Source: Catenuloplanes atrovinosus (GTDB lineage Bacteria > Actinomycetota > Actinomycetes > Mycobacteriales > Micromonosporaceae). Taken from it: a stretch of 64,000 nucleotides of DNA. The DNA lies in contig NZ_JAVDYB010000001.1 of the NCBI RefSeq assembly GCF_031458235.1, forward strand, positions 3,059,001 through 3,123,000. The letters are read 5' to 3'. Below are positions 49,647-58,379 of this stretch, piece after piece; the first letter of the stretch is position 1; each line of letters starts with the position of its first letter. The notes under the pieces are model-generated. The model saw only the letters and a list, made by a program, of their open reading frames with translations. It did not search any database and was not told where the DNA came from. The translations under genes were made by a program, and so were the position numbers.

Positions 49647-51389
49647 ATGGCTCGTCCTAGCCGGGAGCAGTGGCGGGCGGCGCTCAACCAGTTACGCGAG
49701 GCTAGGGCTGCGGGTCAGCTCACTTCTGGCAAGGTCCGGCTCGCGGCCGGTGGTCTAGGGGTTTCTGAACGGGCCGTATGGTATCGCCTTCAGGCGCCCG
49801 AGAGTCCCGAACACGGGAGGGCTTTTTGTCTGTCGGACGCCGATAGAACGGCCTTCAACGATTTTCACGGCAATGTTGCTGCGGTATATCGAGCCCGGAC
49901 CGCCGCTATTCTAGGGCGGGATAAAGCAACCGGCGCTCCGATTGACCGGGAGTTGCTTGACGGGTGGAAGGGCGCTGCTCTGGTCTCATTGAGGACTTTG
50001 CAGCGGGCGTTTGAGAAGGAGTTCACACCGGCGGCCGCAGCGTGGGTAAGGGGCGGCGACCGGGCACGCCGGGCAAAGCTGACGTACTTGAGTCGCCAGG
50101 CAACCCGACGCAATGAGGTCTGGGAGGGTGATCACAAGCAGTTACCGGTGCTCGTCCTTCCGCCGCGACGAAAAGCGTGCAAGCCGTGGGTGACCACTTT
50201 TATTGATGATGCGACCCGAGCGATTGCAGGGTGGGCGATCGCTGATACGCCGCACGAGGGGACGGTTCTAGCCGCGTTGGCCAGGGCGATCATGCACGAC
50301 GCCAGTGGCCCGGTTCATGGCCTTCCTGGACGAATCCGCTTGGACCGAGGCCTGGAGTTCGCGGCGAAGGGTGTGCAGTCGGCGGCAGCCACGTTCGTCG
50401 TCGATCTTCACGTGCTTCCGGCCTTCGCCTCCAATCTCAAGGGCAAGGTCGAACGCTCGAACCTCACCATCGATCAGATGTATAGTTCTACGTTGCCGGG
50501 TTACACGAAGGGCCGCCGCGACCTTTCCGGCAGGCTTTCCGGACCTCTGGATGATCGTTCAACGGCGCGTGCCGCGTATGAGGAAGCCGCTGCGGCCGGC
50601 GCAGACCCCGGCGAGCTGCCCATGTCATGGAAGACGTTCGTCGAGCATTTTTCGGATTGGGTTCGCTGGTACAACACCGAGCACCTTCATAGTCGCCTTC
50701 AGGGGTTGACCCCGACAGAGGCGTGGAACGCTGATCCGACGGCAGTGCGCGATGTATCGCCGGAAGATGTGCGGCACCTCTTCCGGTATGGCGGTACCAG
50801 GATAGTGAACAATGACGGAATCCATTTTGATAACGGCGTGTTCACCTGTCCCGAAGGGCTTCTCCGCGAGATCGGTGGTGTGACCGTAGAAGTTCGGTTC
50901 ATGCCCCATGAAGACCGATACATAGACGTCTACCGCCACGGTTCGTTTCTTACCCGCTGTTATCTAGTGGACAAGCTCACGGAACAACAGCGTGACGACT
51001 ACTACCGGTCGGTACGTGAGAGCGACCGTAAAGCAGCAGCGGTGAAGAGATCGGTGACAGCCCGGACCCGGCGAAGGCTTGCGGTCATGTCGCGCCCTGA
51101 CGACCCGGTCGAGGAGGCCCGAAGGATCCAGCCGGCGGACATGGCCGCGACGCAGCGCCAGAACTCCGCTGCATCCGCGCAGCGGAGTCGGCCACGTGAA
51201 TGGTCCACCAGCCTGCTGGGTATCGGTCCGGTCTCGGCGGTCGAGGAGCCGTCGGCGGAGCTGGACACGCTGTTGAGTGAACCGGGTAGTCCAGCGTTCG
51301 CCATCGATGAGCCGCCGGTCGTGCTGGACGACATCCTCACCGACCCTCCCGGCGGTGGCTACCTCGCCGGGGAGGAGGACTCCTGGTGA
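49647..51389 (+). CDS. DDE (rve) transposase, TnsB/MuA/TniA-like
   Basis: A 580-residue transposase. An N-terminal HTH part (WRAALNQLREARAAGQLTSGKVRLAAGGLGVSERAVWYRL) is followed by an integrase core with the catalytic triad Asp162 (WEGDHKQLPV), Asp233 (IRLDRGLEF) and Glu269 (NLKGKVERSN). A Mu-C-like beta-barrel region (SRLQGLTPTEAWNADP, VTVEVRFMPHEDRYIDVYRHG) and an acidic tail that could bind the ATPase complete it. ATG 49647 is used; a start at 49623 is possible. The stop overlaps the GTG of the ATPase. The layout is that of TnsB/TniA. Confidence 0.9.
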   Translation: MARPSREQWRAALNQLREARAAGQLTSGKVRLAAGGLGVSERAVWYRLQAPESPEHGRAFCLSDADRTAFNDFHGNVAAVYRARTAAILGRDKATGAPIDRELLDGWKGAALVSLRTLQRAFEKEFTPAAAAWVRGGDRARRAKLTYLSRQATRRNEVWEGDHKQLPVLVLPPRRKACKPWVTTFIDDATRAIAGWAIADTPHEGTVLAALARAIMHDASGPVHGLPGRIRLDRGLEFAAKGVQSAAATFVVDLHVLPAFASNLKGKVERSNLTIDQMYSSTLPGYTKGRRDLSGRLSGPLDDRSTARAAYEEAAAAGADPGELPMSWKTFVEHFSDWVRWYNTEHLHSRLQGLTPTEAWNADPTAVRDVSPEDVRHLFRYGGTRIVNNDGIHFDNGVFTCPEGLLREIGGVTVEVRFMPHEDRYIDVYRHGSFLTRCYLVDKLTEQQRDDYYRSVRESDRKAAAVKRSVTARTRRRLAVMSRPDDPVEEARRIQPADMAATQRQNSAASAQRSRPREWSTSLLGIGPVSAVEEPSAELDTLLSEPGSPAFAIDEPPVVLDDILTDPPGGGYLAGEEDSW

Positions 51390-52249
51390 GACGCCGGCCG
51401 TCTCAGGGCCCACCAGGGGCCCGTCAGATCTCCACGGAGCAGTTCCAACGCGCTCAGCAGATCGTCGCGTACACCGCGCGCCACGAGGCTGTCAGCGTTA
51501 TCTACGGCGACACCGGCCTCGGGAAGACCTACGCCATGCGGCGCGGCGCCAGAAAGCTGCTGGAGGCCAGAGCGCGCGGCGACCGGACCGAGGTCACACT
51601 CACTCAGTTCCCCATGGATTGGACAAGACTCCAAATCGCGAAGACGCTGCTGAAATCCATCACCGGCGAGGATTTTGTGGGAAACAACGGGAAGGCGACG
51701 AACCGGCTTCTCGACGTCCTCACCGCTACGCCGCGGCTGCTCATCGTCGACGAGGCTCAGCAACTCAACGAGAAGAGCATCGAGTTTCTCCGGTTCCTAC
51801 ATGATCACGATGAGACGAGGTTCGGCCTCCTCTTCGTCGGGGGTAACGGATGCTGGAGGGTGCTGTCGAGCAAGCCCATGCTCCGGTCCCGGATTTCCCA
51901 AAGGCAGGAGTTCAAGGCCCTCCTTCCGGTCGAAGTGCCATCCTTGATGCGTGCATACCACCCGCTCTACAGGGATGCCGATGACGACCTGATCACCTAC
52001 GTCGACGAGTCGTATGCCAACGGGCAGTGGCGCTCCTGGGCAATCTTCTCCTTCAACGCTGTGGAGGTGGCGCAACGTGTCGGGCGTAGCCACATCGACT
52101 GGGAGATCGTCGAGAACACCTTCGCCATGAACCCGCCGGATGAGAGGCCCTCACACACCAGACGCAGACCTCCTGCCCGAACGGAGACCGCGGCAGAGCC
52201 CGTCGGCACCATCCTCGCCTCGCGCACGGCTGACGATGCCGCCCGGTGA
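51386..52249 (+). CDS. AAA+ ATPase, TnsC/TniB/MuB-like
   Basis: A 287-residue AAA+ ATPase starting at a GTG that overlaps the transposase stop. Walker A is GDTGLGKT (41-48) and Walker B is LLIVDEAQ (118-125), followed by a sensor-like FGLLFVGG. The domain order and size fit TniB/TnsC, which polymerise on DNA and direct the transposase to target sites. The C-terminal 35 residues (after NPPDERPSH) are basic and probably disordered. It overlaps the next gene by 14 nt. Confidence 0.9.
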   Translation: MRRRPSQGPPGARQISTEQFQRAQQIVAYTARHEAVSVIYGDTGLGKTYAMRRGARKLLEARARGDRTEVTLTQFPMDWTRLQIAKTLLKSITGEDFVGNNGKATNRLLDVLTATPRLLIVDEAQQLNEKSIEFLRFLHDHDETRFGLLFVGGNGCWRVLSSKPMLRSRISQRQEFKALLPVEVPSLMRAYHPLYRDADDDLITYVDESYANGQWRSWAIFSFNAVEVAQRVGRSHIDWEIVENTFAMNPPDERPSHTRRRPPARTETAAEPVGTILASRTADDAAR

Positions 52250-53579
52250 CCGGGCCCGCACTGTTCTGGTGCGCGACGCGGACGACAGTGTCATGACTCG
52301 ACGGCTGCTCGACATCGTCGACGACATCGACCGAGGTGTCATCGTCGTAAGACCCATACCGGGTGAAAGCGACCGTGAGACCTTCGCGCTCTCAGTACTC
52401 TACGCGCTCGGCAAACACGTTGACCAGAAGGCCGCGTTCTCACTGCGAGGGCTCTGCTGGTGGTTCGCCGAGACCTGGCTCGCCGGGCACAGGATCACAA
52501 CGGCCGTCGTGGACCGGGCTCACACTCTGTCGCGCGGGCTGCTGGAGGACCTCATCGCGATGGCGCGCCGCGCCGGGACCGATGTCTGGCTCCTGGACGC
52601 CTCACCGCGCTCCACCGCGGCGATGACCCGCCTCGCCGATGAGGTCCTCGACATGCCGGAATATCTCAGCAAGCTGGCGGCCCTCGAGCCGAAGTCAGCC
52701 ACCAGAGGGCATGAACCCGACAGGCTGCAGATCCTTGACATCCACCTGCCCGACACGGGGTTTCTAAGCTTCCGCGCGGACTGCGCGCGACAACTGTCCG
52801 CCGACGTCTTCACCCAGGTGGACGCAGCCTGGCGGGAGACGTTCGATGCGATGTTCGGATGGAAGGAACGAGGCTATCGCGTGTTACGCGAGGCGCACCC
52901 GGGCGTGGACGACATCGGACTGCCCCACCTCGCCTCCAAACTGAGTGTCGATCTTGCCGACCTGATTTTCAGCGCACACAACCAGTCAACGGCGCTACTG
53001 CGGATCCGCGCCACCCAGGCGGCGCTCTTCCACGACGGACTGGTGCTGCATCATGAGCCCGCCGCAGCAACGGTCATGGCCCGCGAACTTCACTATCCCG
53101 TGAACGGCACCGCGCTTCAGCTCCTCAGCCGGGCCGTCTCGCCCAGCCTAGCTTTCTGGGCCCTCGATTACATGATTAATCCGATCATGAGCGTTCCGCT
53201 CAGGTATAGGCCGGCCGAGATGTTTCCCGGGACGGATCCCGAAGGCCTTTTCCTGACCACCCAGTACGGCCAGATATCCGTTCCACCCGGAGCCCGTCCT
53301 ATCCTGCGAGCTCACCTCTACGACTGGACGCGAAGACCCGATGACTTCCCGCAGAACTCCGGCCGCGAGGCCCGCCGAAGAGACTACGAACGAGGCGAGA
53401 AGATCCACCTGCTCGCCCCGTTCCCGCAACGGTCACGAGCCGGCGTAGACATTCGACGGCACCGCTCGTACCTCCCGGCCCTCGGCTCAGAATGGATGCG
53501 GCAGAGAGGTTTGACACTCAGCCGCATCGAGGACCTGGCGCCGCGGCGCCCCATGACCGCGGGAACCGCCGATGCATGA
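52236..53579 (+). CDS. unknown transposon protein with degenerate ATPase-like N-terminus
   Basis: A 447-residue protein in the position where TniQ or TnsD would be. It lacks the zinc-finger cysteines and N-terminus of TniQ. Residues 20-125 resemble the adjacent ATPase with the P-loop lost: VIVVRPIPGESDRETFALS replaces Walker A, and ITTAVVDRAHTLSRGLLEDL parallels its Walker B region, with Asp-Arg for Asp-Glu. The remaining 320 residues (VDAAWRETFDAMFGWKERGYRV, LALDYMINPIMSVPL-like segments) are unfamiliar. It may be a catalytically dead ATPase paralogue that caps or targets the TnsC-like filament; this is inference. Confidence 0.75.
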   Translation: MPPGDRARTVLVRDADDSVMTRRLLDIVDDIDRGVIVVRPIPGESDRETFALSVLYALGKHVDQKAAFSLRGLCWWFAETWLAGHRITTAVVDRAHTLSRGLLEDLIAMARRAGTDVWLLDASPRSTAAMTRLADEVLDMPEYLSKLAALEPKSATRGHEPDRLQILDIHLPDTGFLSFRADCARQLSADVFTQVDAAWRETFDAMFGWKERGYRVLREAHPGVDDIGLPHLASKLSVDLADLIFSAHNQSTALLRIRATQAALFHDGLVLHHEPAAATVMARELHYPVNGTALQLLSRAVSPSLAFWALDYMINPIMSVPLRYRPAEMFPGTDPEGLFLTTQYGQISVPPGARPILRAHLYDWTRRPDDFPQNSGREARRRDYERGEKIHLLAPFPQRSRAGVDIRRHRSYLPALGSEWMRQRGLTLSRIEDLAPRRPMTAGTADA

Positions 53580-54339
53580 ACCCGACGCCACCACCTTCGG
53601 CGATATGCTCCTGAACCGGGCCCGTGAGCGCGGTGTCCGGCACGATCTGCTGCTCAGCCTACTGGGCATGACACCCCACCAGATTCGCCGCCTTACTCAA
53701 CCGCGCGACCTCGCCGACTATCCGCTGGACGTCATCCGCCAACTCGCCGAGCGACTCGGACTCCCGTGGCCTGAATGGCTGGCCACGGGCACGGCCGAGC
53801 CGACGGCGACGCCCGAACCGAACGACGCCGCCATGGTCGACGCCGTACTCAGCGCCGCCATCGGCCTAACGCTGAGCTTCAGCGAACTCGCCTACATGCT
53901 CGACTGGACCATCGACCGTGTCCAGGTCGCAGTTCATCACCTGAAGAGGCGCACGCGGACTCCCGGGACACAGATCGTCGTGACCGGCGACTCCGTCGTG
54001 CGGGAACTGACATCCCGACTGCTGGACGATGACACCCGGCGGCGCCTCAACATGCGCCTGCACGCTCACGGTATCGGCCCTTCGCCCGATGTGCTATATC
54101 TCGTATATCATCTGATTAGCTCCGATTGGGCGGCTATCCAGCAGGCCGGACTGAATCCTGAGCAGAACGCCGACCTGTACGAGGAAGCCAGAGCGTACGG
54201 GTTAATCACATCACATGAGAGTTATGGCTTCATCCACGCAGACCTCACCCGCGACGTTCGGATCAGCCTCGGCGTACGAGGCTACCTACACTCCCGCGTG
54301 ACGTACCTCGATGTACATGCGGACGATGACGACCCATAG
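53572..54339 (+). CDS. HTH protein of the transposon, possible target selector or regulator
   Basis: A 255-residue protein whose start overlaps the previous gene by 8 nt. Residues 8-65 are a XRE-like HTH (MLLNRARERGVRHDLLLSLLGMTPHQIRRL, VIRQLAERLGLPWPEWL). Residues 85-150 form a second helical DNA-binding-like unit (LSFSELAYMLDWTIDRVQVAVHHLKRR), followed by a mixed C-terminal domain. I do not recognise the family. As the fourth gene of the transposition operon it could choose target DNA or control the operon. Confidence 0.75.
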   Translation: MHEPDATTFGDMLLNRARERGVRHDLLLSLLGMTPHQIRRLTQPRDLADYPLDVIRQLAERLGLPWPEWLATGTAEPTATPEPNDAAMVDAVLSAAIGLTLSFSELAYMLDWTIDRVQVAVHHLKRRTRTPGTQIVVTGDSVVRELTSRLLDDDTRRRLNMRLHAHGIGPSPDVLYLVYHLISSDWAAIQQAGLNPEQNADLYEEARAYGLITSHESYGFIHADLTRDVRISLGVRGYLHSRVTYLDVHADDDDP

Positions 54340-55125
54340 CGGCCGCCGGCGTGTTCGAGCGCGGCGCGCAGCGCCGACGGCGGTCTGTGGCCGCCAGGCA
54401 AGGCCAACGATGTCGCGTTCGCCAGCCAGGCCAACGCCGGCCGTCGGCCGACTGCGAGGTCGCCGGCCCGCTCGGTGATCGGGCTCAACCCCTCGCCAGC
54501 ACCCAGTTCAGGGACCGCGTCCCCCGAGCGAACCCCTACGCACGCCACGTTCGCGTGCACGGCCGAGGCGTACTTCGTTGCCGACGGCGCCACCGACGCC
54601 CGAGCTGACCGCTCGACCCCTGCAGGGAACCGCGAGGAACCTCGCCGCGGCGAGGTTCCTCGCCGCCTACGGTGTGCACGGGTGACGTGCGGCCTTCGCG
54701 CACCGGCGCGGCACGTGGCCGTATCCGGGCCGGCCGGTCGGATGGCGACGCGGCGTCTGCGGCGCCCCATGCTCCGGTGTGCCCTTTCGGCCCACGGCGC
54801 GGACCGAGCTCGCCGCCAGCGCCAGTCGGGTGCCGGAACAATCCGGCCTTGACTCGTTCCGGGCCGCTGTCTCGACCAACGAGCTCCTGCTGCGGTTGAA
54901 CGACCGGCAGCCCGGCGAGCTCCGGGCCGCCATCGGCCGCGGTGCTGGCATCGATGCCCGCTACCGGCCTGCACCCGGATTCCCGATCCGTACCCGCCTC
55001 CCACGACAGAACGAGCTGCCCGCAGACCAGTGGGAGGTCTGGCTGCCAGGCACCGCCTCCCCGCCCGTCTTCTCGGGCGCGGCGGCGTGAGAGCCGACAC
55101 GACTCCGACCGTCGGCACCTACGGA
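54340..55125. other. transposon internal region with no firm gene
   Basis: No gene is convincing here. It contains a 32-bp perfect palindrome at 54632-54663. The open stretch at 54779-55090 (+), with sequence like RLPRQNELPADQWEVWLPG, resembles part of a cupin/cysteine-dioxygenase-like protein but has no proper start and ends abruptly, so it is probably a gene relic. Other long frames here look like GC-bias artefacts. Confidence 0.4.
54632..54663. terminator. 32-bp perfect palindrome
   Basis: Two 16-bp arms without a loop (GCGAGGAACCTCGCCG and its complement), 290 bp after the last transposition gene. It could be a terminator or a dimeric recombinase/regulator site. Confidence 0.55.
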
Positions 55126-56667
55126 TCAGGACGGCCACTGCGAGGAGAGCGGCACCGCAGCCGTGGCCGCGATGTCCCACCACCAGGGATCGCCGTTCAC
55201 GATCACGCAGGGCGGTGAGTCGTTCATACGGCGGAGCTGGCCGAGGCCGTCGCCGGGCATCAGGATGGTTTGACTGTGGCCGTTGACCACCAGGGTCCAT
55301 CCGAACAGGCCGTCCTGGTCGATGGACGGGTCCCGCATCGGCCTACCGACCGCGACGGGGTACATGCCGGGCCTGCCATACGCCCGCGCGCGGGTCTCGG
55401 CCTCCAGTAATGCCCGGTCGCGCACCTCCTCAACGAATACGTGCATGTTCGCGATGGCCACCTCCAACCGGACGCTGGCGGTCCGAAACCCGGATATGAC
55501 CGGCTGGACGGCGTGATCCGGCCCGGCCGGAGTACGGATGTCGGCCAGGTCGCTCGGGCGCGGCAGCTCGGGACGGCCGCCATGTGCGTCGGCCGGCCGG
55601 GTGCCGGTGGACGGCTCGCAGACGCGAGCCGTTGACCGGTTGCTGGTGGCTACCGGGGGCGGCCGTTCCGCCGTACCGACATCGCCGCCGCGTTCGGTGA
55701 CCACTTTGTCGTAGTCCTCGGCGGGGATCCACGTGATCCGGCGAGGCCGGACCGGGTAGGGCCGCCAGGTGTCGTTGAGGATGCCCTCCAGCAGGTGGTC
55801 GAGGTGCGGCGCGGCGACGCAGGGGAACCGGGCGTTCGGGTCGGGCCGGTAGGCGTGCGGGTTGAACGTGGGATACAGGTGTCTGCGGCCGCACGTCGCT
55901 AGTCGCTTGGTCACGGGACAGCGGGTGGTGCCGCTCCACACGTCGGTCCATCCGCAGCGTTGCTCCTCGAAGAGCGTCCAGCCGGATATCACCTTCAGCT
56001 GAGGGCTGCGATGCTGCCGGTACAGGCGGTGGTCATCGAGCGCGGGCACCGCGAGGTGGGGCACCATGCGGAGGAAGTCGACATCGGCGGAGTCGCGGTC
56101 GGTTGTCCATACGACGCGGTTACCGGCGCCGGCGAGCGCTTTCTGCCGGCGGACGACGTCCTTGGCCGGGAGAGTGGTGTGCTGGATCTCCCCCGCCACG
56201 GTCAGCCGGGTGCCGACCGCCAGCACGTCGGGGCGGCGCCTCGCGCGGGGACGCCAGGTCTCGACGGTGACGGCGGTCGCGCCCGCCATCTCCCAGGTGC
56301 GGGCCTCACGCTCTTTCAGGGCTTTGTGGATGTCGCTTTCGGGCATGTGTTCGGCGTGCGGGGACCGGCAGTTCTCGTGCCGAAACGTCGGCCCGTACCG
56401 ACCGTTGACGAAGGTCATCCAGACGGGTGCCGGTGGTCTGCCCTGTTCAGCGTTCACGCGCATGCACAGCAGGCAGAGCAGCTTCTGCCCGCTGGCGCCG
56501 TGTGGCCGATCGTCGGCTACCTGCTCGCGCAGGCCGGTGCGGTCGGGGTGGCCCCAGTCAGATTCCCTGGGCTGGATTTCGATGCCGGCGGGGAGGTAGA
56601 AAACACCGTCAGAGAACTGGCGCGGGTCGATATCCCAGGTGGTGCGCGGCGAAGAGACGGCGGACAC
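55126..56667 (-). CDS. CoiA-like nuclease, probable cargo
   Basis: A 513-residue protein. An N-terminal zinc-binding part (Cys65, Cys68 in LLCLLC; His97, Cys100, His104 in RHENCRSPHAEH) precedes a CoiA-like restriction-endonuclease fold: SDIHKALKEREARTWEMAGA, RRRPDVLAVG (Asp147) and VAGEIQHTTLP (Glu160, Gln162), a PD-(D/E)xK variant ending in ExQ. A second Cys/His-rich segment (CGWTDVWSGTTRCPVTKRLATCGRRH) and a C-terminal domain of unknown role follow. GTG 56667 follows AGGAGG closely. Inside a transposon, a defence or DNA-processing role is likely. Confidence 0.75.
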   Translation of the reverse strand: MSAVSSPRTTWDIDPRQFSDGVFYLPAGIEIQPRESDWGHPDRTGLREQVADDRPHGASGQKLLCLLCMRVNAEQGRPPAPVWMTFVNGRYGPTFRHENCRSPHAEHMPESDIHKALKEREARTWEMAGATAVTVETWRPRARRRPDVLAVGTRLTVAGEIQHTTLPAKDVVRRQKALAGAGNRVVWTTDRDSADVDFLRMVPHLAVPALDDHRLYRQHRSPQLKVISGWTLFEEQRCGWTDVWSGTTRCPVTKRLATCGRRHLYPTFNPHAYRPDPNARFPCVAAPHLDHLLEGILNDTWRPYPVRPRRITWIPAEDYDKVVTERGGDVGTAERPPPVATSNRSTARVCEPSTGTRPADAHGGRPELPRPSDLADIRTPAGPDHAVQPVISGFRTASVRLEVAIANMHVFVEEVRDRALLEAETRARAYGRPGMYPVAVGRPMRDPSIDQDGLFGWTLVVNGHSQTILMPGDGLGQLRRMNDSPPCVIVNGDPWWWDIAATAAVPLSSQWPS

Positions 56668-56885
56668 GTTCCTCCTATGAGGTGCGTGTTGCGGCGTGGG
56701 CGGCTTCGGGAGCGGGAACGGCCACGACTGTCTCCCATGGTGGCACGCTGATGCACCGCGTGCCGGGGCGTCGTCGGCGTCTTCGGATAGCGGTGTGGTC
56801 GGTCGGTCCTGCGTCCGTCAGCGCGGATGCAGGACCGGCATCACCAGATCGACGCGGCCCTGCCTATCGGATCCGGGGCCGCCGG

Positions 56886-57662
56886 TCAGCGGTACATCGA
56901 CATCATCTCGGCGGCCTGGGCCGCCTGCTGGGCGGCCTGCGGCAAAGTCCGGCTGACCTGCGCCAACTGGCCGGCCACGTCCGGCAGGCTCAGCGAGCTG
57001 AGGATCTCCGCGGCCTGGGAGAGCCGGGTCGCGCTCGATGGCAGGTTGATGAGGCTGAGGATCTCCGCGGCCTGGGAGAGGGTCAGGGCGGTCTGCCGGT
57101 CGGGCGCGCCCGCGGTGTCCTGCATAACGGTGATGATCTGCTTGAGGTCGGCGAGGTTCTGGCGGGTCACCGTGCCGGTCCGTTCGAGCTGGGTGGCGAG
57201 GTCTTCCAGGCGTTTGAGCGGCGGGGAGAAGACCTCGGTGAGCAGGTCAGTAAGGTCGTCCTCGTCGATGCTGCCCAGGGCGGCCAGAGCTTGCCGGTTG
57301 CCGCCCTCGTGGAGGCGTTTCCAGTCGAGGAGGGTTTCGGGCGGGAAGTCACGCTCGCCGGTCTTCTTGTCGTCGACCAGGCTGTGGTGCGGGGTGCAGA
57401 GCAGCAGCAGGTACTTGAAGGAGTCCCGGTCCGGGATGTTCTCCCGGTACCGAGGCGCTTTCGGGCGTACGCCGTAGACGTGCGCGACCTGCGCGTTCTT
57501 CTTGTAGATGCCCGGCATGACCTCGACGACGACCGGCGCGGTGCAACGGGGCGCGTAGCAGACGCCGTTGCTCAGTGCCCAGACGGCGGCTTCCGTGGCA
57601 GCGGCGATGGCCTTCCGCTTGCCGTCCGGTGCCGGCGTGGACGAGAGAGGTGAAGTAGTCAT
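56886..57662 (-). CDS. HNH-type endonuclease with helical repeats, probable cargo
   Basis: A 258-residue protein. The N-terminal zinc-finger nuclease resembles HNH enzymes: Cys35 and Cys40 (GVCYAPRC), His61 (QVAHVYG), then LLLLCTPHHSLVDD with Cys89, His92 and His93. Residues 120-258 are helical, with the duplicated unit LSQAAEIL at about 187 and 207 (a 60-bp DNA repeat at 56994-57090). ATG 57662 is chosen. It may cut foreign DNA when its helical part senses a partner; that is inference. Confidence 0.75.
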   Translation of the reverse strand: MTTSPLSSTPAPDGKRKAIAAATEAAVWALSNGVCYAPRCTAPVVVEVMPGIYKKNAQVAHVYGVRPKAPRYRENIPDRDSFKYLLLLCTPHHSLVDDKKTGERDFPPETLLDWKRLHEGGNRQALAALGSIDEDDLTDLLTEVFSPPLKRLEDLATQLERTGTVTRQNLADLKQIITVMQDTAGAPDRQTALTLSQAAEILSLINLPSSATRLSQAAEILSSLSLPDVAGQLAQVSRTLPQAAQQAAQAAEMMSMYR

Positions 57663-57704
57663 GCTCGCGAGTATGTACGGAGGGTATGACAAAACCGCCC
57701 CCAA

Positions 57705-57721
57705 GATCACTTAAAGTGATC
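57705..57721. promoter_or_regulatory. 17-bp palindrome, candidate operator
   Basis: GATCACTT-A-AAGTGATC, perfect 8-bp arms, lies between the HNH gene and the 57724 open frame and 14 bp outside the proposed right transposon end. If it controls the HNH gene, the end position would need revision. Confidence 0.55.
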
Positions 57722-57723
57722 GT

Positions 57724-58227
57724 TTGGGTGGATGCCCGGCCGCCGATGACGATCAGCGCGGCCCTCGGCAGGCGTCAGAGGGCCACGTCTGGTACTGCGC
57801 CGTCCCGGTCGCCCTCGTCCAGAGGGCACATCGCGCGTACCTGCACGCCGCCGACGCGGTCCTCGCCGCCCGGCACCCGCACCAGGATCCGGCCGATCCG
57901 GTCACGGCCCGAGTCACGGCCGACATCTACCTCGCGCTGCCCGACAGCGAACGCGACGCCATCACCCACACCGTCGCCAGCCGGCTCGGCGACGACTGGC
58001 TCGGACCCCGCCACAGCAACGCCGACACCCTGATCACCGCCCCGGCCTACGCCGCACACCTGCACACCGCACTCGTCGAACGCTGCCACCTCCTCTCCGG
58101 GCCCGGCCCGGTGCCGCTGCCGGTGCCGACTGCGCCCGTGGTGGCACCGCGTGCGGCCCGGCAGATCCAGGTGGCCGTGCCGATGGAGCACCAACAGCCG
58201 CAGGCCGGCGTCCACCTCACCTACTGA
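57724..58227 (+). CDS. hypothetical protein, start uncertain or 5'-truncated
   Basis: An open frame of about 167 codons with protein-like composition (VPVALVQRAHRAYLHAADAVLAARHPHQDP, YLALPDSERDAITHTVASRLGDDWLGPRH, TAPAYAAHLHTALVERCHLL). It has no good start: TTG 57724 is the first in-frame candidate and no ATG or GTG with a ribosome binding site follows. The 5' end may have been lost, perhaps through the transposon insertion. Family not recognised. Confidence 0.45.
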   Translation: MGGCPAADDDQRGPRQASEGHVWYCAVPVALVQRAHRAYLHAADAVLAARHPHQDPADPVTARVTADIYLALPDSERDAITHTVASRLGDDWLGPRHSNADTLITAPAYAAHLHTALVERCHLLSGPGPVPLPVPTAPVVAPRAARQIQVAVPMEHQQPQAGVHLTY

Positions 58228-58379
58228 AATCAGCACCACCCGGACCGGGGGTCACAGCACCGCGGCATCAAGCCGCGCCGTTCCACCGTGCCCGCGACAT
58301 CGGCCCGCGCCGCTCACCTCCCTGACGGGGGCCTGGATCACCAAGTCGCTCCGCGTTCAGCACGCTGGTCATGGCGGTG

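Larger units (their letters stand above)
49192..57691. mobile_element. probable Tn7/Mu-like transposon with nuclease cargo
   Basis: The element has a DDE transposase, a TnsC-like ATPase and two further overlapping genes, then two minus-strand nucleases. The left boundary is placed at TGTCA (49192), which interrupts the dehydrogenase tail. The right is placed at TGACA (57687-57691). The 5 bp outside each end are AAACC (49187-49191 and 57692-57696), the target duplication length of this transposon class. The terminal repeats beyond TGTCA are poor, so the right end is provisional. GC content is lower than in the host in the first 2 kb. Confidence 0.55.

Noticed and set aside
52236-53579. TniQ annotation for the third transposon gene
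   Set aside because: The position suggests it, but the characteristic N-terminus and zinc-finger cysteines are absent, so I left it as unknown with an ATPase-like N-terminus.
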